Assembly: GCF_002210225.1 (NCBI RefSeq)
Contig: NZ_MWUJ01000001.1
Span: forward strand, 368,381 to 432,380
Reading direction: 5' to 3'
Source of the DNA: Geofilum rhodophaeum
Lineage (GTDB): Bacteria; Bacteroidota; Bacteroidia; Bacteroidales; Marinilabiliaceae
DNA: 64,000 bases
A program made the position numbers and the translations under genes. Of this stretch, positions 1 through 8,205 are shown piece by piece. Each line of letters begins with the position of its first letter. Position 1 is the first letter of the stretch. The notes under the pieces were generated by a model. That model did not search any database, was not told the origin of the DNA, and was given only the letters and a program-made list of their open reading frames with translations.

Positions 1-741
1 GGTCACCTGCACCTTTTGCCAGCGCAAATGCTGCTCCAGCGACAGGGCCAGCACTTCATCTTCGGCCCAGATCAGGGGGGCATGCCGGCTCAGCGCTTGT
101 TGCTCAAAGACCCCACGGGTGGCTGCCTGCTTGCGTCCCACCACTACAGGGACCTGCAATTTAATGATGCCGGCTTTTTCCTGAGCAATTTGCTCCAGCG
201 TATCTCCCAACAAAGCCGTATGGTCCAGCCCAATATTGGTAATTACACTTAAAACAGGGTGTACAATATTGGTCGAGTCCAACCTTCCTCCCAATCCGGT
301 CTCCACTACGGCCACCTCCACCTGCTCCCGGGCAAAATAATCAAAGGCCATTGCCACCGTCATTTCAAAAAAGGAAGGCGCCAGTTTACTGAGCAGCTCC
401 TTGTTACTCACAACAAAACGAAGCACCTCTGCTTCTGGAATGCAAGACCCATTAATGCGGATCCGCTCACGAAAATCGCGCAAATGCGGCGAAGTATACA
501 AGCCGGTGCGCCAACCTGCCTTTTGCAAAACAGCCGCCAACATGTGCGACACAGAACCTTTGCCATTGGTCCCTGCAACATGGATGATTTTAAACTTACG
601 ATGAGGATGGCCCATGTGGGCATCGAGGGCCAGACTGTTGTCCAGGTTGTTCTTATAGGCCATGGCGCCGCTGCGTTGATACATGGGCAGACGGGTCATC
701 AAAAAGTCAAGCGCCTCGGTATAATTGGTTAAGCTGTGCAT
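1..741 (-). CDS. folC: FolC, dihydrofolate/folylpolyglutamate synthase (N-terminal part, cut by window edge)
   Basis: Reading the minus strand from the ATG at 741 gives 247 open codons running off the left edge, so the C-terminal half is missing. The enzyme adds glutamate to dihydropteroate or folates with ATP, in cytosolic folate metabolism. The visible part contains the Mur-ligase-type P-loop GTNGKGS at residues 57-63, then the FolC segments GLYTSPHLRDFRERI, VVETGLGGRLDSTN and ITNIGLDHTALLG, in the expected order and spacing. It is divergent from the PhoH-like gene. Family identity is clear; mono- versus bifunctional activity cannot be told from half a protein. Confidence 0.93.
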   Translation of the reverse strand, partial: MHSLTNYTEALDFLMTRLPMYQRSGAMAYKNNLDNSLALDAHMGHPHRKFKIIHVAGTNGKGSVSHMLAAVLQKAGWRTGLYTSPHLRDFRERIRINGSCIPEAEVLRFVVSNKELLSKLAPSFFEMTVAMAFDYFAREQVEVAVVETGLGGRLDSTNIVHPVLSVITNIGLDHTALLGDTLEQIAQEKAGIIKLQVPVVVGRKQAATRGVFEQQALSRHAPLIWAEDEVLALSLEQHLRWQKVQVT

Positions 742-804
742 AATTTCAGTTCTTCAAAGCTTCGCGCTGCAAAAGTGAGAAATCTGTACGATAATTGGTA
801 TATT

Positions 805-838
805 TAAAGAAGAAAAAGAGCGGAAATCAAATCCGCTC
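805..838 (-). terminator. Hairpin with T-run on the minus strand, between folC and the PhoH-like gene
   Basis: Arms GAGCGGA (818-824) and TCCGCTC (832-838) form a 7-bp stem with a 7-nt loop. On the minus strand the stem is followed by TTTTTCTTCTTT, the form of an intrinsic terminator. It lies in the 5' leader of the plus-strand PhoH-like gene, where it would stop antisense transcripts or act as a leader hairpin; there is no upstream minus-strand gene for it to end. Confidence 0.4.
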
Positions 839-854
839 CTAAAAATCCACATTT

Positions 855-2195
855 ATGACAGCCAAGAAGAAGAACCCAGCCAAGATTTTCATTCTCGACA
901 CCAACGTGCTGTTGCACGACCATAAGTGTCTTTACAACTTCCAGGACAACGACGTGGTGCTGCCCATCACCGTACTCGAGGAACTCGACAAGTTCAAAAA
1001 GGGCAACGAGCAGATCAACTTTCAGGCCCGCGAATTTGTGCGCCAGATGGACAAACTGGCCGGAGAGCAGCTGTTCAGCGAAGGGGTGCCCCTGGGCAAG
1101 GATCTGGGGCGCCTGTTCATCGCTACCGGCAAACCCTTTCCCCAGGTTATGGAGGAATCCTTCAGCGAGCGCACCCCCGACCACCGCATTCTGGCCATTG
1201 CCCTGCACGTGAGCGCACAATTTAAAGATCGTACGGTAGCCCTAATTTCCAAGGACATCAACCTGCGGATGAAGGCCAAGTCGCTGGGATTAAAGACGGA
1301 GGACTATGAAACCGACAAGGTTAAGGACATCGAGATTTTGTACAAAGGGGTGGAGACTTTCGACGATTTTGATGCAGCTGTGATTGAACAGCTTTACCAA
1401 AGTGGCTCCATTGCCCGCAAAGATTTCCCTATGGACGAAGCCCTCACCCCGGCCAACCAATACTTTATTTTACGCAACAACAACCAAAGCGTACTGGTCT
1501 GGGTTGACCCCTTCAGTCAGATGATTCGGCGGGTAGAAAAACATTCGGCCTTTGGCATTGAGCCGCGCAATGCCGAGCAGACCTTTTCGCTGCACGCCCT
1601 GTTGAATCCCGACATCAAGCTGGTGTCTCTCTCCGGGAAAGCAGGTACCGGCAAAACCCTGCTGGCCCTGGCTGCTGCCCTGCAGCAGACCAAGCTCTAC
1701 AAGCAGATTTTACTGGCCCGCCCCATTGTTCCGCTCTCGAACCGCGACATCGGCTTTTTACCGGGTGACGCCAAGGAGAAAATCGGGCCCTACATGCTGC
1801 CCTTGTACGACAACCTTTCGGTCATTAAAAACCGCTTTGCTGCCCAAAGTAAGGAGCTGAACCTGATTGAAGACATGCAAAAGCGGGACGAACTGCTTAT
1901 TACCCCCCTGGCCTACATCCGCGGACGCAGCTTGTCCGACGCCTTTTTTATTGTTGACGAGGCGCAGAACCTCACGCCCCATGAAGTAAAGACCATCATT
2001 ACCCGTGCGGGAGAAGGCACCAAGATTGTGTTTACGGGGGACGTGCACCAAATCGACACGCCCTATCTGGATATGCAGTCGAACGGCTTGGCCTACCTCA
2101 CCGACAAAATGCGGGGGCAGGACATCTTTGCCCACATCAACCTGGTGAAGGGAGAGCGAAGCTACCTGGCCGAACTGGCCTCCAATCTGCTCTAA
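855..2195 (+). CDS. PIN-domain plus PhoH-family ATPase
   Basis: 446-residue cytosolic protein combining an N-terminal PIN nuclease-like domain (about residues 8-150, opening with FILDTNVLLHD, whose Asp is a typical PIN metal ligand) with a C-terminal PhoH ATPase domain. Walker A is GKAGTGKT at residues 261-268; Walker B ends in VDEAQN with Asp368/Glu369. The architecture matches the PhoH2/YlaK group, proposed to be RNA helicase-ribonucleases. Length is normal. It stands alone: divergent from folC and closed by a strong terminator at 2202-2235. A possible but imperfect promoter box TATATTTA lies at 799-806. Family assignment is firm; substrate is unknown. Confidence 0.93.
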   Translation: MTAKKKNPAKIFILDTNVLLHDHKCLYNFQDNDVVLPITVLEELDKFKKGNEQINFQAREFVRQMDKLAGEQLFSEGVPLGKDLGRLFIATGKPFPQVMEESFSERTPDHRILAIALHVSAQFKDRTVALISKDINLRMKAKSLGLKTEDYETDKVKDIEILYKGVETFDDFDAAVIEQLYQSGSIARKDFPMDEALTPANQYFILRNNNQSVLVWVDPFSQMIRRVEKHSAFGIEPRNAEQTFSLHALLNPDIKLVSLSGKAGTGKTLLALAAALQQTKLYKQILLARPIVPLSNRDIGFLPGDAKEKIGPYMLPLYDNLSVIKNRFAAQSKELNLIEDMQKRDELLITPLAYIRGRSLSDAFFIVDEAQNLTPHEVKTIITRAGEGTKIVFTGDVHQIDTPYLDMQSNGLAYLTDKMRGQDIFAHINLVKGERSYLAELASNLL

Positions 2196-2201
2196 TAGAG
2201 C

Positions 2202-2235
2202 CGCCGCCGAAACCTCGTTTCGGCGGCGTTTTTTT
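2202..2235 (+). terminator. Rho-independent terminator after the PhoH-like gene
   Basis: A perfect 12-bp GC-rich stem (CGCCGCCGAAAC at 2202-2213, its complement at 2217-2228) with loop CTC is followed by seven T. The promoter box for the next gene begins only three bases after the T-run. Confidence 0.93.
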
Positions 2236-2237
2236 GC

Positions 2238-2245
2238 TATCTTTG
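2238..2245 (+). promoter_or_regulatory. -7 box TATCTTTG upstream of the inositol-phosphatase operon
   Basis: Perfect match to the Bacteroidota -7 consensus TAnnTTTG, 19 bases before the ATG at 2265. No clear TTTG -33 element; that position lies inside the preceding terminator stem. Confidence 0.65.
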
Positions 2246-2264
2246 GGCATCAAAACCAACTGCC

Positions 2265-3059
2265 ATGCCATTGTCTCTATCTGCCCTTTGCACCGAAGTG
2301 GGGCGCCTGGCCCGCGATACCGGCCGTCAACTCAAACAAGAACGCGAAAAGCATCGCCCCGAAGCAGAAAGTAAGGGCAGCAACGATTTTGTGACCCGTT
2401 TCGACAAGCAATCCGAAGCCACGCTGGTAAAGGCGCTGAGCACCCTCCTGCCCGAAGCCGGATTCATCGCTGAAGAAGGCACCTCCACCAAACGCGGAGA
2501 GCGCTACAACTGGGTCATCGACCCCATTGACGGCACCACCAACTTCATTCACGGCCTCTATCCCTGGTGCATCAGTCTCGCCCTGATGGATGGCCCCGAA
2601 GTGGTGCTGGGTGTGGTGTATGAAGCGGGACTCGACGAGTGCTTCCGCGCCTGGAAAAACGGAGGGGCCTGGCTCAACGAGCAACCTATAGCGGTAAGCA
2701 AGTGTCAGCGCGTGGCCGACAGCCTCATCGCCACCGGCTTCCCTTACACCAATTTCGGAAAGATGGAGCAATTTATGCAGTCGCTGGACTTTTTTATGAA
2801 AAACAGTCACGGACTGCGTCGCCTGGGCTCCGCAGCAGCCGACCTGGCCTACGTGGCCTGCGGACGCTTCGATGGCTTTTACGAATACGACCTCAAAGCC
2901 TGGGACGTGGCAGCAGGCGCCCTGCTTATTAAGGAGGCGGGCGGACAAGTCAGCGACTTTTCGGGAGGCGACAACTGGTTGTTCGGCCGGGAAATCGTCA
3001 GCGCCAACGCCGGGATTTTTAAAGAACTCCAACAGCGTATCGAAGAACTCTTAAACTGA
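2265..3059 (+). CDS. Inositol monophosphatase family protein
   Basis: 264-residue Mg2+-dependent sugar or inositol phosphate phosphatase of the IMPase/SuhB fold. The metal site is readable: EEGT around Glu70-Glu71, DPIDGTTNF with Asp86 and Asp89, and the C-terminal motif AWDVAAGALLIKEAGG with Asp214. Length is normal. It is first in an apparent operon: its TGA overlaps by one base the ATG of the acyltransferase gene, and a glycosyltransferase follows. Substrate (inositol-1-phosphate, another sugar phosphate, or a SuhB-like role on RNA polymerase) is not decidable; the envelope-gene context leaves a role in lipid or glycan precursors possible. Confidence 0.9.
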   Translation: MPLSLSALCTEVGRLARDTGRQLKQEREKHRPEAESKGSNDFVTRFDKQSEATLVKALSTLLPEAGFIAEEGTSTKRGERYNWVIDPIDGTTNFIHGLYPWCISLALMDGPEVVLGVVYEAGLDECFRAWKNGGAWLNEQPIAVSKCQRVADSLIATGFPYTNFGKMEQFMQSLDFFMKNSHGLRRLGSAAADLAYVACGRFDGFYEYDLKAWDVAAGALLIKEAGGQVSDFSGGDNWLFGREIVSANAGIFKELQQRIEELLN

Positions 3060-3949
3060 TGCAAAAAAAACAGCAATACGCCCTGGGCTTCTATTTGGGC
3101 TATCCCCTGCTCTGGCTCCTGGGCTGGTTACCACTGGTGGTACTTTACCGACTTTCAGATCTGTTTTTTCTACTGGTCACTGCCCTGGGCTACCGAAAAA
3201 AAGTCATCGATAAAAATCTGCTGATGGCCTTTCCGGAAAAAAGCCAAAAAGAACGAGCCACCATTCGCCGGCGTTTTTATCGCCACTTTGCCGACCTTTT
3301 TGTGGAGACGCTGATACTGCAACACCGCAAGGCCGAAAAAATACGCCGACGCGTAGAGGTCGAAAACTTCGAAGTAATGGAGAATTTACTGGCACAGGGC
3401 CGCGATGTGGTAGCCGTTTCGGCCCACTACGGCAACTGGGAGTGGGTACCCGCCGCCAGTCTGGGACTCCAGGCCCTGGGCACCTCGGTGTACCGTCCCC
3501 TCAAGAACCCCTACTTCGATCGTTTTATGCTCCGCTTGCGCAGCCTCTATGGCAGTCGCAACATTCCTTTAAAAAATGTAGCCCGCGAAATAGTAGGTTT
3601 TAAACGCCAGAATCAACGCTTCATTCTGGGTCTGATTTCCGATCAGAGTCCCTCCAAATTTGAGCTGCACTACTGGACCACCTTCCTGACCCAGGACACG
3701 CCGGTGATTTTGGGACCGGAAAAAATGGCGCGACTGGCCAAAGCCAAAGTGGTCTATTGGCAAATGGACAAAATAAAACGGGGCCGCTACCGCATGCGCT
3801 TTGTCCCCTATCCGGGCGACGAAGCCAGCGACCCCGAATTCGCCATTACCGAATGGCACGTGCGCCTGCTCGAAGCCCAAATACAGCAACACCCCGAGTA
3901 TTGGCTCTGGTCGCACAAGCGCTGGAAATACCAACACCTGAAAAAATAA
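3059..3949 (+). CDS. LpxL/HtrB-family lysophospholipid acyltransferase
   Basis: 296-residue inner-membrane acyltransferase related to lipid A secondary acyltransferases, which transfer acyl chains to lipid A precursors or ornithine-type lipids. An N-terminal hydrophobic stretch (about residues 8-42) anchors the protein. The catalytic H-x4-E motif is HYGNWE, His123 and Glu128. Further family segments are VYRPLKNPYFDRFM and LISDQSP, and the C-terminal WLWSHKRWK is typical of the family. Its start codon overlaps the preceding stop by one base, so the two are translationally coupled. Family is secure; the exact acceptor lipid is inferred only as lipid A-like. Confidence 0.9.
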   Translation: MQKKQQYALGFYLGYPLLWLLGWLPLVVLYRLSDLFFLLVTALGYRKKVIDKNLLMAFPEKSQKERATIRRRFYRHFADLFVETLILQHRKAEKIRRRVEVENFEVMENLLAQGRDVVAVSAHYGNWEWVPAASLGLQALGTSVYRPLKNPYFDRFMLRLRSLYGSRNIPLKNVAREIVGFKRQNQRFILGLISDQSPSKFELHYWTTFLTQDTPVILGPEKMARLAKAKVVYWQMDKIKRGRYRMRFVPYPGDEASDPEFAITEWHVRLLEAQIQQHPEYWLWSHKRWKYQHLKK

Positions 3950-3952
3950 ACC

Positions 3953-4993
3953 ATGCAAGTTGCCGTCGTCCTCCTCAACTGGAATACCCGTCACCTCCTG
4001 GAGCAATTTTTACCCGAGGTATTGAAGCACTGTCAACTGCCCGGAGTAGAAGTGGTGGTGGCCGACAACGGCTCTTCGGACGACTCGCTAAGCTGGCTCA
4101 AAACACACTACCCGGCTGTTCGCTGCATCGCACTGGGCGAAAACCTCGGCTTTGCCGAGGGCTACAATCAGGCGCTCGCACAGGTGAATGCCGAATACAG
4201 CGTCCTCTTTAATTCCGATGCCCAGCCACGGGCCGACTGGCTGCCGCCTCTTATAGCAACCATGCAAAAGCACCCCAATGCAGCCGCCTGTGTCCCCAAG
4301 ATTCTGAACTTGCGCCAAGCCGACCATTTTGAGTATGCGGGTGCAGCAGGAGGCTTCATCGACTACCTGGGCTATACTTTTTGTAGGGGCCGCATTTTTC
4401 ATTTGGCCGAAGCCGATAAGGGGCAATACGACGAAGAGGGCGAACTCTTTTGGGGAAGCGGCGCAGCACTCATGGTGCGAACCCGACTGTTTCTGGAGTC
4501 GGGGGGCCTCGATCCGGACTTTTTTGCACACATGGAGGAAATCGATTGGTGCTGGCGTATGAAAAACCAGGGTTGGCGCATACTCTACCAGCCCCACAGC
4601 AGCATCCTGCACCTGGGCGGAGGCACCCTCGACTACCAAAATGCCCGCAAAACCTACTTGAATTTTCGCAACAATCTGTTTCTCCTGCTGAAAAACCAGG
4701 GTGGTGCACGTGCCTACCTGCTCATTCTATTGCGCTTCTTTTTGGATCTTCTGGCACTTTTAAACTTCCTGCGGCAGGGACAAAGCGCCAATGCCGCAGC
4801 AGTATCCCGGGCCCACCGTCACTTTATTAAAGACTTTTGGTTGTTTTACCGCAAGAGACAAAAGCTGCTGCCCCTGGTGCTCAAAAAGAAGCATCCCGAG
4901 ATGTACCGCGGTTCCATCGTCTGGGATTTTTTTGTGCGCAAAAAACAGCAATTCAGTCAACTAAACTTTAAGCCCCGGGGCTTAAAGCAATAA
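3953..4993 (+). CDS. Glycosyltransferase family 2 protein
   Basis: 346-residue GT2 enzyme with an N-terminal GT-A fold: VAVVLLNWNTRHLLEQF at the start, VVVADNGSSDDSL (nucleotide-binding Asp) and the metal-binding stretch FNSDAQP. FAHMEEIDWCWRMKNQG is the acceptor-side motif of rhamnosyltransferase-like GT2 enzymes. A hydrophobic segment (YLLILLRFFLDLLALLNFL) near residue 255 suggests membrane association. It is three bases downstream of the acyltransferase and ends three bases from the convergent murF stop. Likely role: envelope glycan or glycolipid synthesis; the sugar is unknown. A perfect 22-bp palindrome overlaps its last codons. Confidence 0.88.
   Translation: MQVAVVLLNWNTRHLLEQFLPEVLKHCQLPGVEVVVADNGSSDDSLSWLKTHYPAVRCIALGENLGFAEGYNQALAQVNAEYSVLFNSDAQPRADWLPPLIATMQKHPNAAACVPKILNLRQADHFEYAGAAGGFIDYLGYTFCRGRIFHLAEADKGQYDEEGELFWGSGAALMVRTRLFLESGGLDPDFFAHMEEIDWCWRMKNQGWRILYQPHSSILHLGGGTLDYQNARKTYLNFRNNLFLLLKNQGGARAYLLILLRFFLDLLALLNFLRQGQSANAAAVSRAHRHFIKDFWLFYRKRQKLLPLVLKKKHPEMYRGSIVWDFFVRKKQQFSQLNFKPRGLKQ
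4966..4987. repeat. 22-bp perfect palindrome at the convergent GT2/murF gene ends
   Basis: Arms CTTTAAGCCCC (4966-4976) and GGGGCTTAAAG (4977-4987) are exact reverse complements with no spacer. As RNA it can fold as a 9-bp stem with a CCGG loop on either strand. There is no long T-run on either side. It covers the last codons of the glycosyltransferase and abuts the murF stop, so a bidirectional 3'-end hairpin is the simplest reading. Confidence 0.6.
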
Positions 4994-4996
4994 ATC

Positions 4997-6295
4997 CTAC
5001 AGTCCTCCCATCAGCGTTTCCAGGCGATTGGCGCGGCTCCCCTTGACCAGAACAAGGGCATCCTTAACGGGGTGCTCGCGCAGGTAGGCAGCCACCGCAG
5101 CGGCATCGGCAAACCACAACCAGCCCTCTTCCTCCGGCAGCAAATCCTTAAATTCGAGCCCCACCAGCCAGCAGGCTGACAAGGCCAGTTCCTGCAAAAG
5201 GGCAAGAAGCTTCAAATGTTCTGCGAGACTGTCCTGACCCAGTTCCTTCATCCCCCCTAAAACGACCTGTTTTCGGGGGTGGTCCAAGCCAGCAAAGTGC
5301 GCCAGCGCCGCCGCCATACTCGAAGGGTTGGCGTTGTAGGCGTCGAGCAAGACCTGATTGCGCCCCGTGTTCACCACCTGAGAACGATGATTGGCCGGCG
5401 CATAACTTTCTAAGGCAATCTTGATGTCCTCAAAGGGCACCTTGAAATGCAGTCCCACCATAATGGCTGCCAGGGCATTTTCCAAATTGTAGCGACCGCT
5501 GAGTCGGGTTTCGACCCGCTGCAGGCCACAGGCACCCTCCATCTGCCAGGAAAAACGCAAAAAGGGCTCCGCCGTAACAGCCGAAACACGCAGGAGACTG
5601 TCTTCCCCCTCGCCATACTTTAAGGCCCTATTGTAGTGAACACCCAGCATGGCTTTCAAATGCGGATTGCCCGCATTCACGAAAATGGTGCGCAAACCTT
5701 CATTCAAAAAAGCATACAACTCGCCTTTAGCCTTTTTTACCCCCTCAAAAGAACCAAAACCTTCGAGGTGGGCCTTCCCCACATTGGTAATTAGTCCGCA
5801 ATCGGGTTGAGCAATCTGACATAAGGCAGCAATTTCACCCACATGATTGGCGCCCATTTCCACCACCGCCACTTCGGTATCGGGCGGCATGGCAAGCAGC
5901 GTTAGCGGCACCCCAATATGGTTGTTCAAATTCCCCTGGGTAAACCACACCCGGTACTTCCGGGCAAGCACCTGGGCCAGCAGTTCCTTCGTGGTGGTTT
6001 TTCCGTTGGAACCGGTAATACCCACCACCTGCACCCCGCTTTGTCGCCGATACCAGGTTGCCAGTTCCTGTAAGGCCTCCAACACATCGGGCACCCAGTA
6101 ACAGCCATCCACACCCTTTAAAGAGGGAGCATCCACCACTGCCAAAACACAACCCTGAGCCAGGGCATCCCGGGCAAAATCATTGCCATTGAAAGAGGGA
6201 CCCCTTAGGGCAAAAAACAGCGTCCCGGGCCCACAGGCCCTACTGTCCGTAGTCACCTTCCGGCACCTTAAATAGGCTTCAAAAACAGCTTGCAT
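4997..6295 (-). CDS. murF: MurF, UDP-MurNAc-tripeptide:D-Ala-D-Ala ligase
   Basis: 432-residue cytosolic Mur ligase that adds D-Ala-D-Ala to the UDP-MurNAc tripeptide with ATP, the last soluble step of peptidoglycan precursor synthesis. N-terminal substrate domain: TDSRACGPGTLFFALRG. The P-loop GITGSNGKTTTKELL starts at residue 92. Then VVEMGANHVGEI, a family signature, and the C-terminal LDAYNANPSSM characteristic of MurF. Length is normal. The start has an unusually good Shine-Dalgarno for this phylum (AAAGGAG before TTT-ATG). It lies downstream of gldJ on the same strand, separated by a terminator; an imperfect -7 box TATCTTTC follows at 6318-6325. Confidence 0.96.
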   Translation of the reverse strand: MQAVFEAYLRCRKVTTDSRACGPGTLFFALRGPSFNGNDFARDALAQGCVLAVVDAPSLKGVDGCYWVPDVLEALQELATWYRRQSGVQVVGITGSNGKTTTKELLAQVLARKYRVWFTQGNLNNHIGVPLTLLAMPPDTEVAVVEMGANHVGEIAALCQIAQPDCGLITNVGKAHLEGFGSFEGVKKAKGELYAFLNEGLRTIFVNAGNPHLKAMLGVHYNRALKYGEGEDSLLRVSAVTAEPFLRFSWQMEGACGLQRVETRLSGRYNLENALAAIMVGLHFKVPFEDIKIALESYAPANHRSQVVNTGRNQVLLDAYNANPSSMAAALAHFAGLDHPRKQVVLGGMKELGQDSLAEHLKLLALLQELALSACWLVGLEFKDLLPEEEGWLWFADAAAVAAYLREHPVKDALVLVKGSRANRLETLMGGL

Positions 6296-6328
6296 AAACT
6301 CCTTTAGAAATTATTTCGAAAGATACAA

Positions 6329-6353
6329 AAAGGCCGGCTAATGGCCGGCCTTT
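6329..6353 (-). terminator. Terminator between gldJ and murF
   Basis: Arms AAAGGCCGGC (6329-6338) and GCCGGCCTTT (6344-6353) form a 10-bp stem with a 5-nt loop. On the minus strand a TTTTTG run follows, so gldJ transcripts should end here. Confidence 0.85.
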
Positions 6354-6376
6354 CTTGCTATCGAGGGATGATCTTG

Positions 6377-7861
6377 TTATTCTGCAGAAGTGGGACGTCC
6401 CACACGGGTCATCGCGCAGCGGAAACCCAAATCGTCACGCGACTCCCGCTCATCGAGGAAGCGGCGGGTACCGGGACTCAACCAGTAGGCGCGGTCTCTC
6501 CAGCCACCACCCTTGTAAACACGTGAACGGTCGCTGACCAGACTGCCCATAGGCCCTGTGCCACCCGAATACATCGATTCGGTATTGGCCTCTTCTTCGG
6601 TCCAATCGCCAGTCACCGCTGAAATGTTTGAAATAGGGTCGCCATCACGGAAATTGCGGTTGTCGGAGGTACGGTAATTGGCACGGTTAAGAATGTCCTC
6701 ATCGGTCTCTTCACGGTAACGAATGCGACCAAACTCATCCTTATCAACGACCATGCCTTCTTCGTCCAGCACCTTGGTTTCAAAAACGTTTCCTCTAAAG
6801 GGACTGAATTCTTCCGTATCCTGGAAAGTCAACGGACGATAAACATCAGCCACCCACTCATTCACATTACCGGCCATACAATACAAGCCGTAGTCGTTGG
6901 GATAATAGGACTTTACAGGGACAGTAACATCACCACCATCGTTTAATGAACCGGCCATTCCCATATAGTCTCCGGAGCCACGAACAAAGTTGGCCATCAT
7001 ACGACCTCTTTCGTCCTTATCCGGATTACGGAGAATATGGCCATCCCAGGGATAAATGCGACGGTTGGTCAAACGCTCATCGTAGGAGTTGCCCACCAAA
7101 CCCATGGCTGCATACTCCCATTCGGCCTCAGTTGGGAGGCGGTAACGGGGCAAAAGAATGCCGTCATCGGCCCTGACTCTGCGATACTCTCTATCGGGAT
7201 GCAGATCCTCCATCGGACGCTTTCCTTCCACACCATCGTACTGACCCAGCAAATAAGCCTCGGTATTAAAATTGTCTTCACCCAACTGCTGAATGGTCAA
7301 CTCCAGAATGCCTTCGTTAACCAAAATCATTTCATTGACACGGTCGGTACGCCAGGAGCAGAAATCATTGGCTTGCAACCAATTTACACCAACTACAGGA
7401 TAGTCGCTGTAAGCAGGGTGACGCAAATAATTCTCCACCAAAGGTTCGTTGTAAGCCATCGGACGACGCCAAACCAAAGTGTCGGGTAAGGCCTTGCGGT
7501 AAACTTCCGGAAAATCGATAAATACACGATTGATCCAGTACAAATACTCGCGGTAATCCACATTGCGCACTTCGGTCTCGTCCATATAAAACGAAGGTAC
7601 AGTAACCCGTCGTGGCGAATTGTTCCACTCGCGCATCACATCCTCGTCGGTCTGACCCATTATGAAGGTTCCTCCTTCAACAAATACCAAACCCGGTCCT
7701 TTCTCCTGCTCGTATTGATCCTTATACTCAAAGCCGCCATTATCGGCATTGTTGTAGGCCCAACCGGTAACGGGAGACGACTGCTTGCTGCTTCCGCCGC
7801 AGGAACTCATAACCACCGCGACTGCCGAAGCAACTAATAACAAACTGGATTTAAATCTCAT
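6377..7861 (-). CDS. gldJ: GldJ-like gliding/T9SS lipoprotein (formylglycine-enzyme fold)
   Basis: 494-residue outer-membrane-directed lipoprotein. A signal peptide ends in a lipobox with Cys21 (VVMSSCGG). The rest is a sulfatase-modifying-factor fold: FVEGGTFIMGQTDED, the conserved YRLPTEAEWEYAAMG, CMAGNVNEWVADVYRP, and the C-terminal RVYKGGGWRDRAYWLSPGTRRF plus DLGFRCAM. GldJ and GldK share this fold in T9SS; the neighbourhood (murF on one side, divergent porU-porV on the other) matches the gldJ locus of gliding Bacteroidota such as Flavobacterium, while gldK normally heads gldKLMN, which is absent here. GldJ is needed for gliding and stabilises GldK. Not an active formylglycine-generating enzyme by inference, as no sulfatase is nearby. 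Confidence 0.85.
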   Translation of the reverse strand: MRFKSSLLLVASAVAVVMSSCGGSSKQSSPVTGWAYNNADNGGFEYKDQYEQEKGPGLVFVEGGTFIMGQTDEDVMREWNNSPRRVTVPSFYMDETEVRNVDYREYLYWINRVFIDFPEVYRKALPDTLVWRRPMAYNEPLVENYLRHPAYSDYPVVGVNWLQANDFCSWRTDRVNEMILVNEGILELTIQQLGEDNFNTEAYLLGQYDGVEGKRPMEDLHPDREYRRVRADDGILLPRYRLPTEAEWEYAAMGLVGNSYDERLTNRRIYPWDGHILRNPDKDERGRMMANFVRGSGDYMGMAGSLNDGGDVTVPVKSYYPNDYGLYCMAGNVNEWVADVYRPLTFQDTEEFSPFRGNVFETKVLDEEGMVVDKDEFGRIRYREETDEDILNRANYRTSDNRNFRDGDPISNISAVTGDWTEEEANTESMYSGGTGPMGSLVSDRSRVYKGGGWRDRAYWLSPGTRRFLDERESRDDLGFRCAMTRVGRPTSAE

Positions 7862-7902
7862 AGCTTATCTTCTTGAATTCTGAATTGCGTGCAAAAACGT
7901 TA

Positions 7903-7935
7903 CAAATATACGAAATACTGCGGGTCCTTAACAAC
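7903..7935 (-). promoter_or_regulatory. gldJ promoter
   Basis: Minus strand: -7 box TATATTTG (7903-7910), a perfect TAnnTTTG, preceded after 21 bases by GTTG (7932-7935) as a near-match to the -33 TTTG. The start codon of gldJ is at 7861, giving a leader of roughly 35 bases. Confidence 0.7.
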
Positions 7936-8161
7936 ACGACCTGCAGCTTTATACTGCAAAAATACAAAAAGGTTATAGCAAAACCCTTAGTGCTTCATTT
8001 TTTTACAGCGAACTTTTCAACTCCGTCTCCGTAACCAATAAAATTTGATGAAACACAAAAACAAAACGCTGAATAAACTCTTTTATTACATCGAACCACA
8101 GAATTTGCCCTCACAATTTTTTGCCCTTCTCCCCGTTTATTCTTAAATAAGATTTTTACAT

Positions 8162-8169
8162 TACTTTTG
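8162..8169 (+). promoter_or_regulatory. porU operon -7 box TACTTTTG
   Basis: Perfect TAnnTTTG. Its final TTG is in frame with porU and could be mistaken for a start codon; transcription would begin just downstream, so that TTG cannot be translated. No good -33 element is visible. Confidence 0.65.
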
Positions 8170-8205
8170 CAGAGCAATCTAGTTAAACACAGCTTCAACC
8201 AGTAT

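Larger units (their letters stand above)
7862..8205. other. Divergent AT-rich promoter region between gldJ and porU
   Basis: 344 bases without a credible gene. It holds a gldJ promoter (7903-7935, minus) and a porU -7 box (8162-8169, plus). A second minus-strand TATTTTTG at 7957-7964 is a possible upstream gldJ start. No further structure was seen in the AT-rich 7985-8160. Confidence 0.6.

Noticed and set aside
6377-7861. Reading the FGE-fold lipoprotein as an active formylglycine-generating enzyme
   Set aside because: It is a lipoprotein, no sulfatase is nearby, and its location beside porU-porV and murF fits gldJ.
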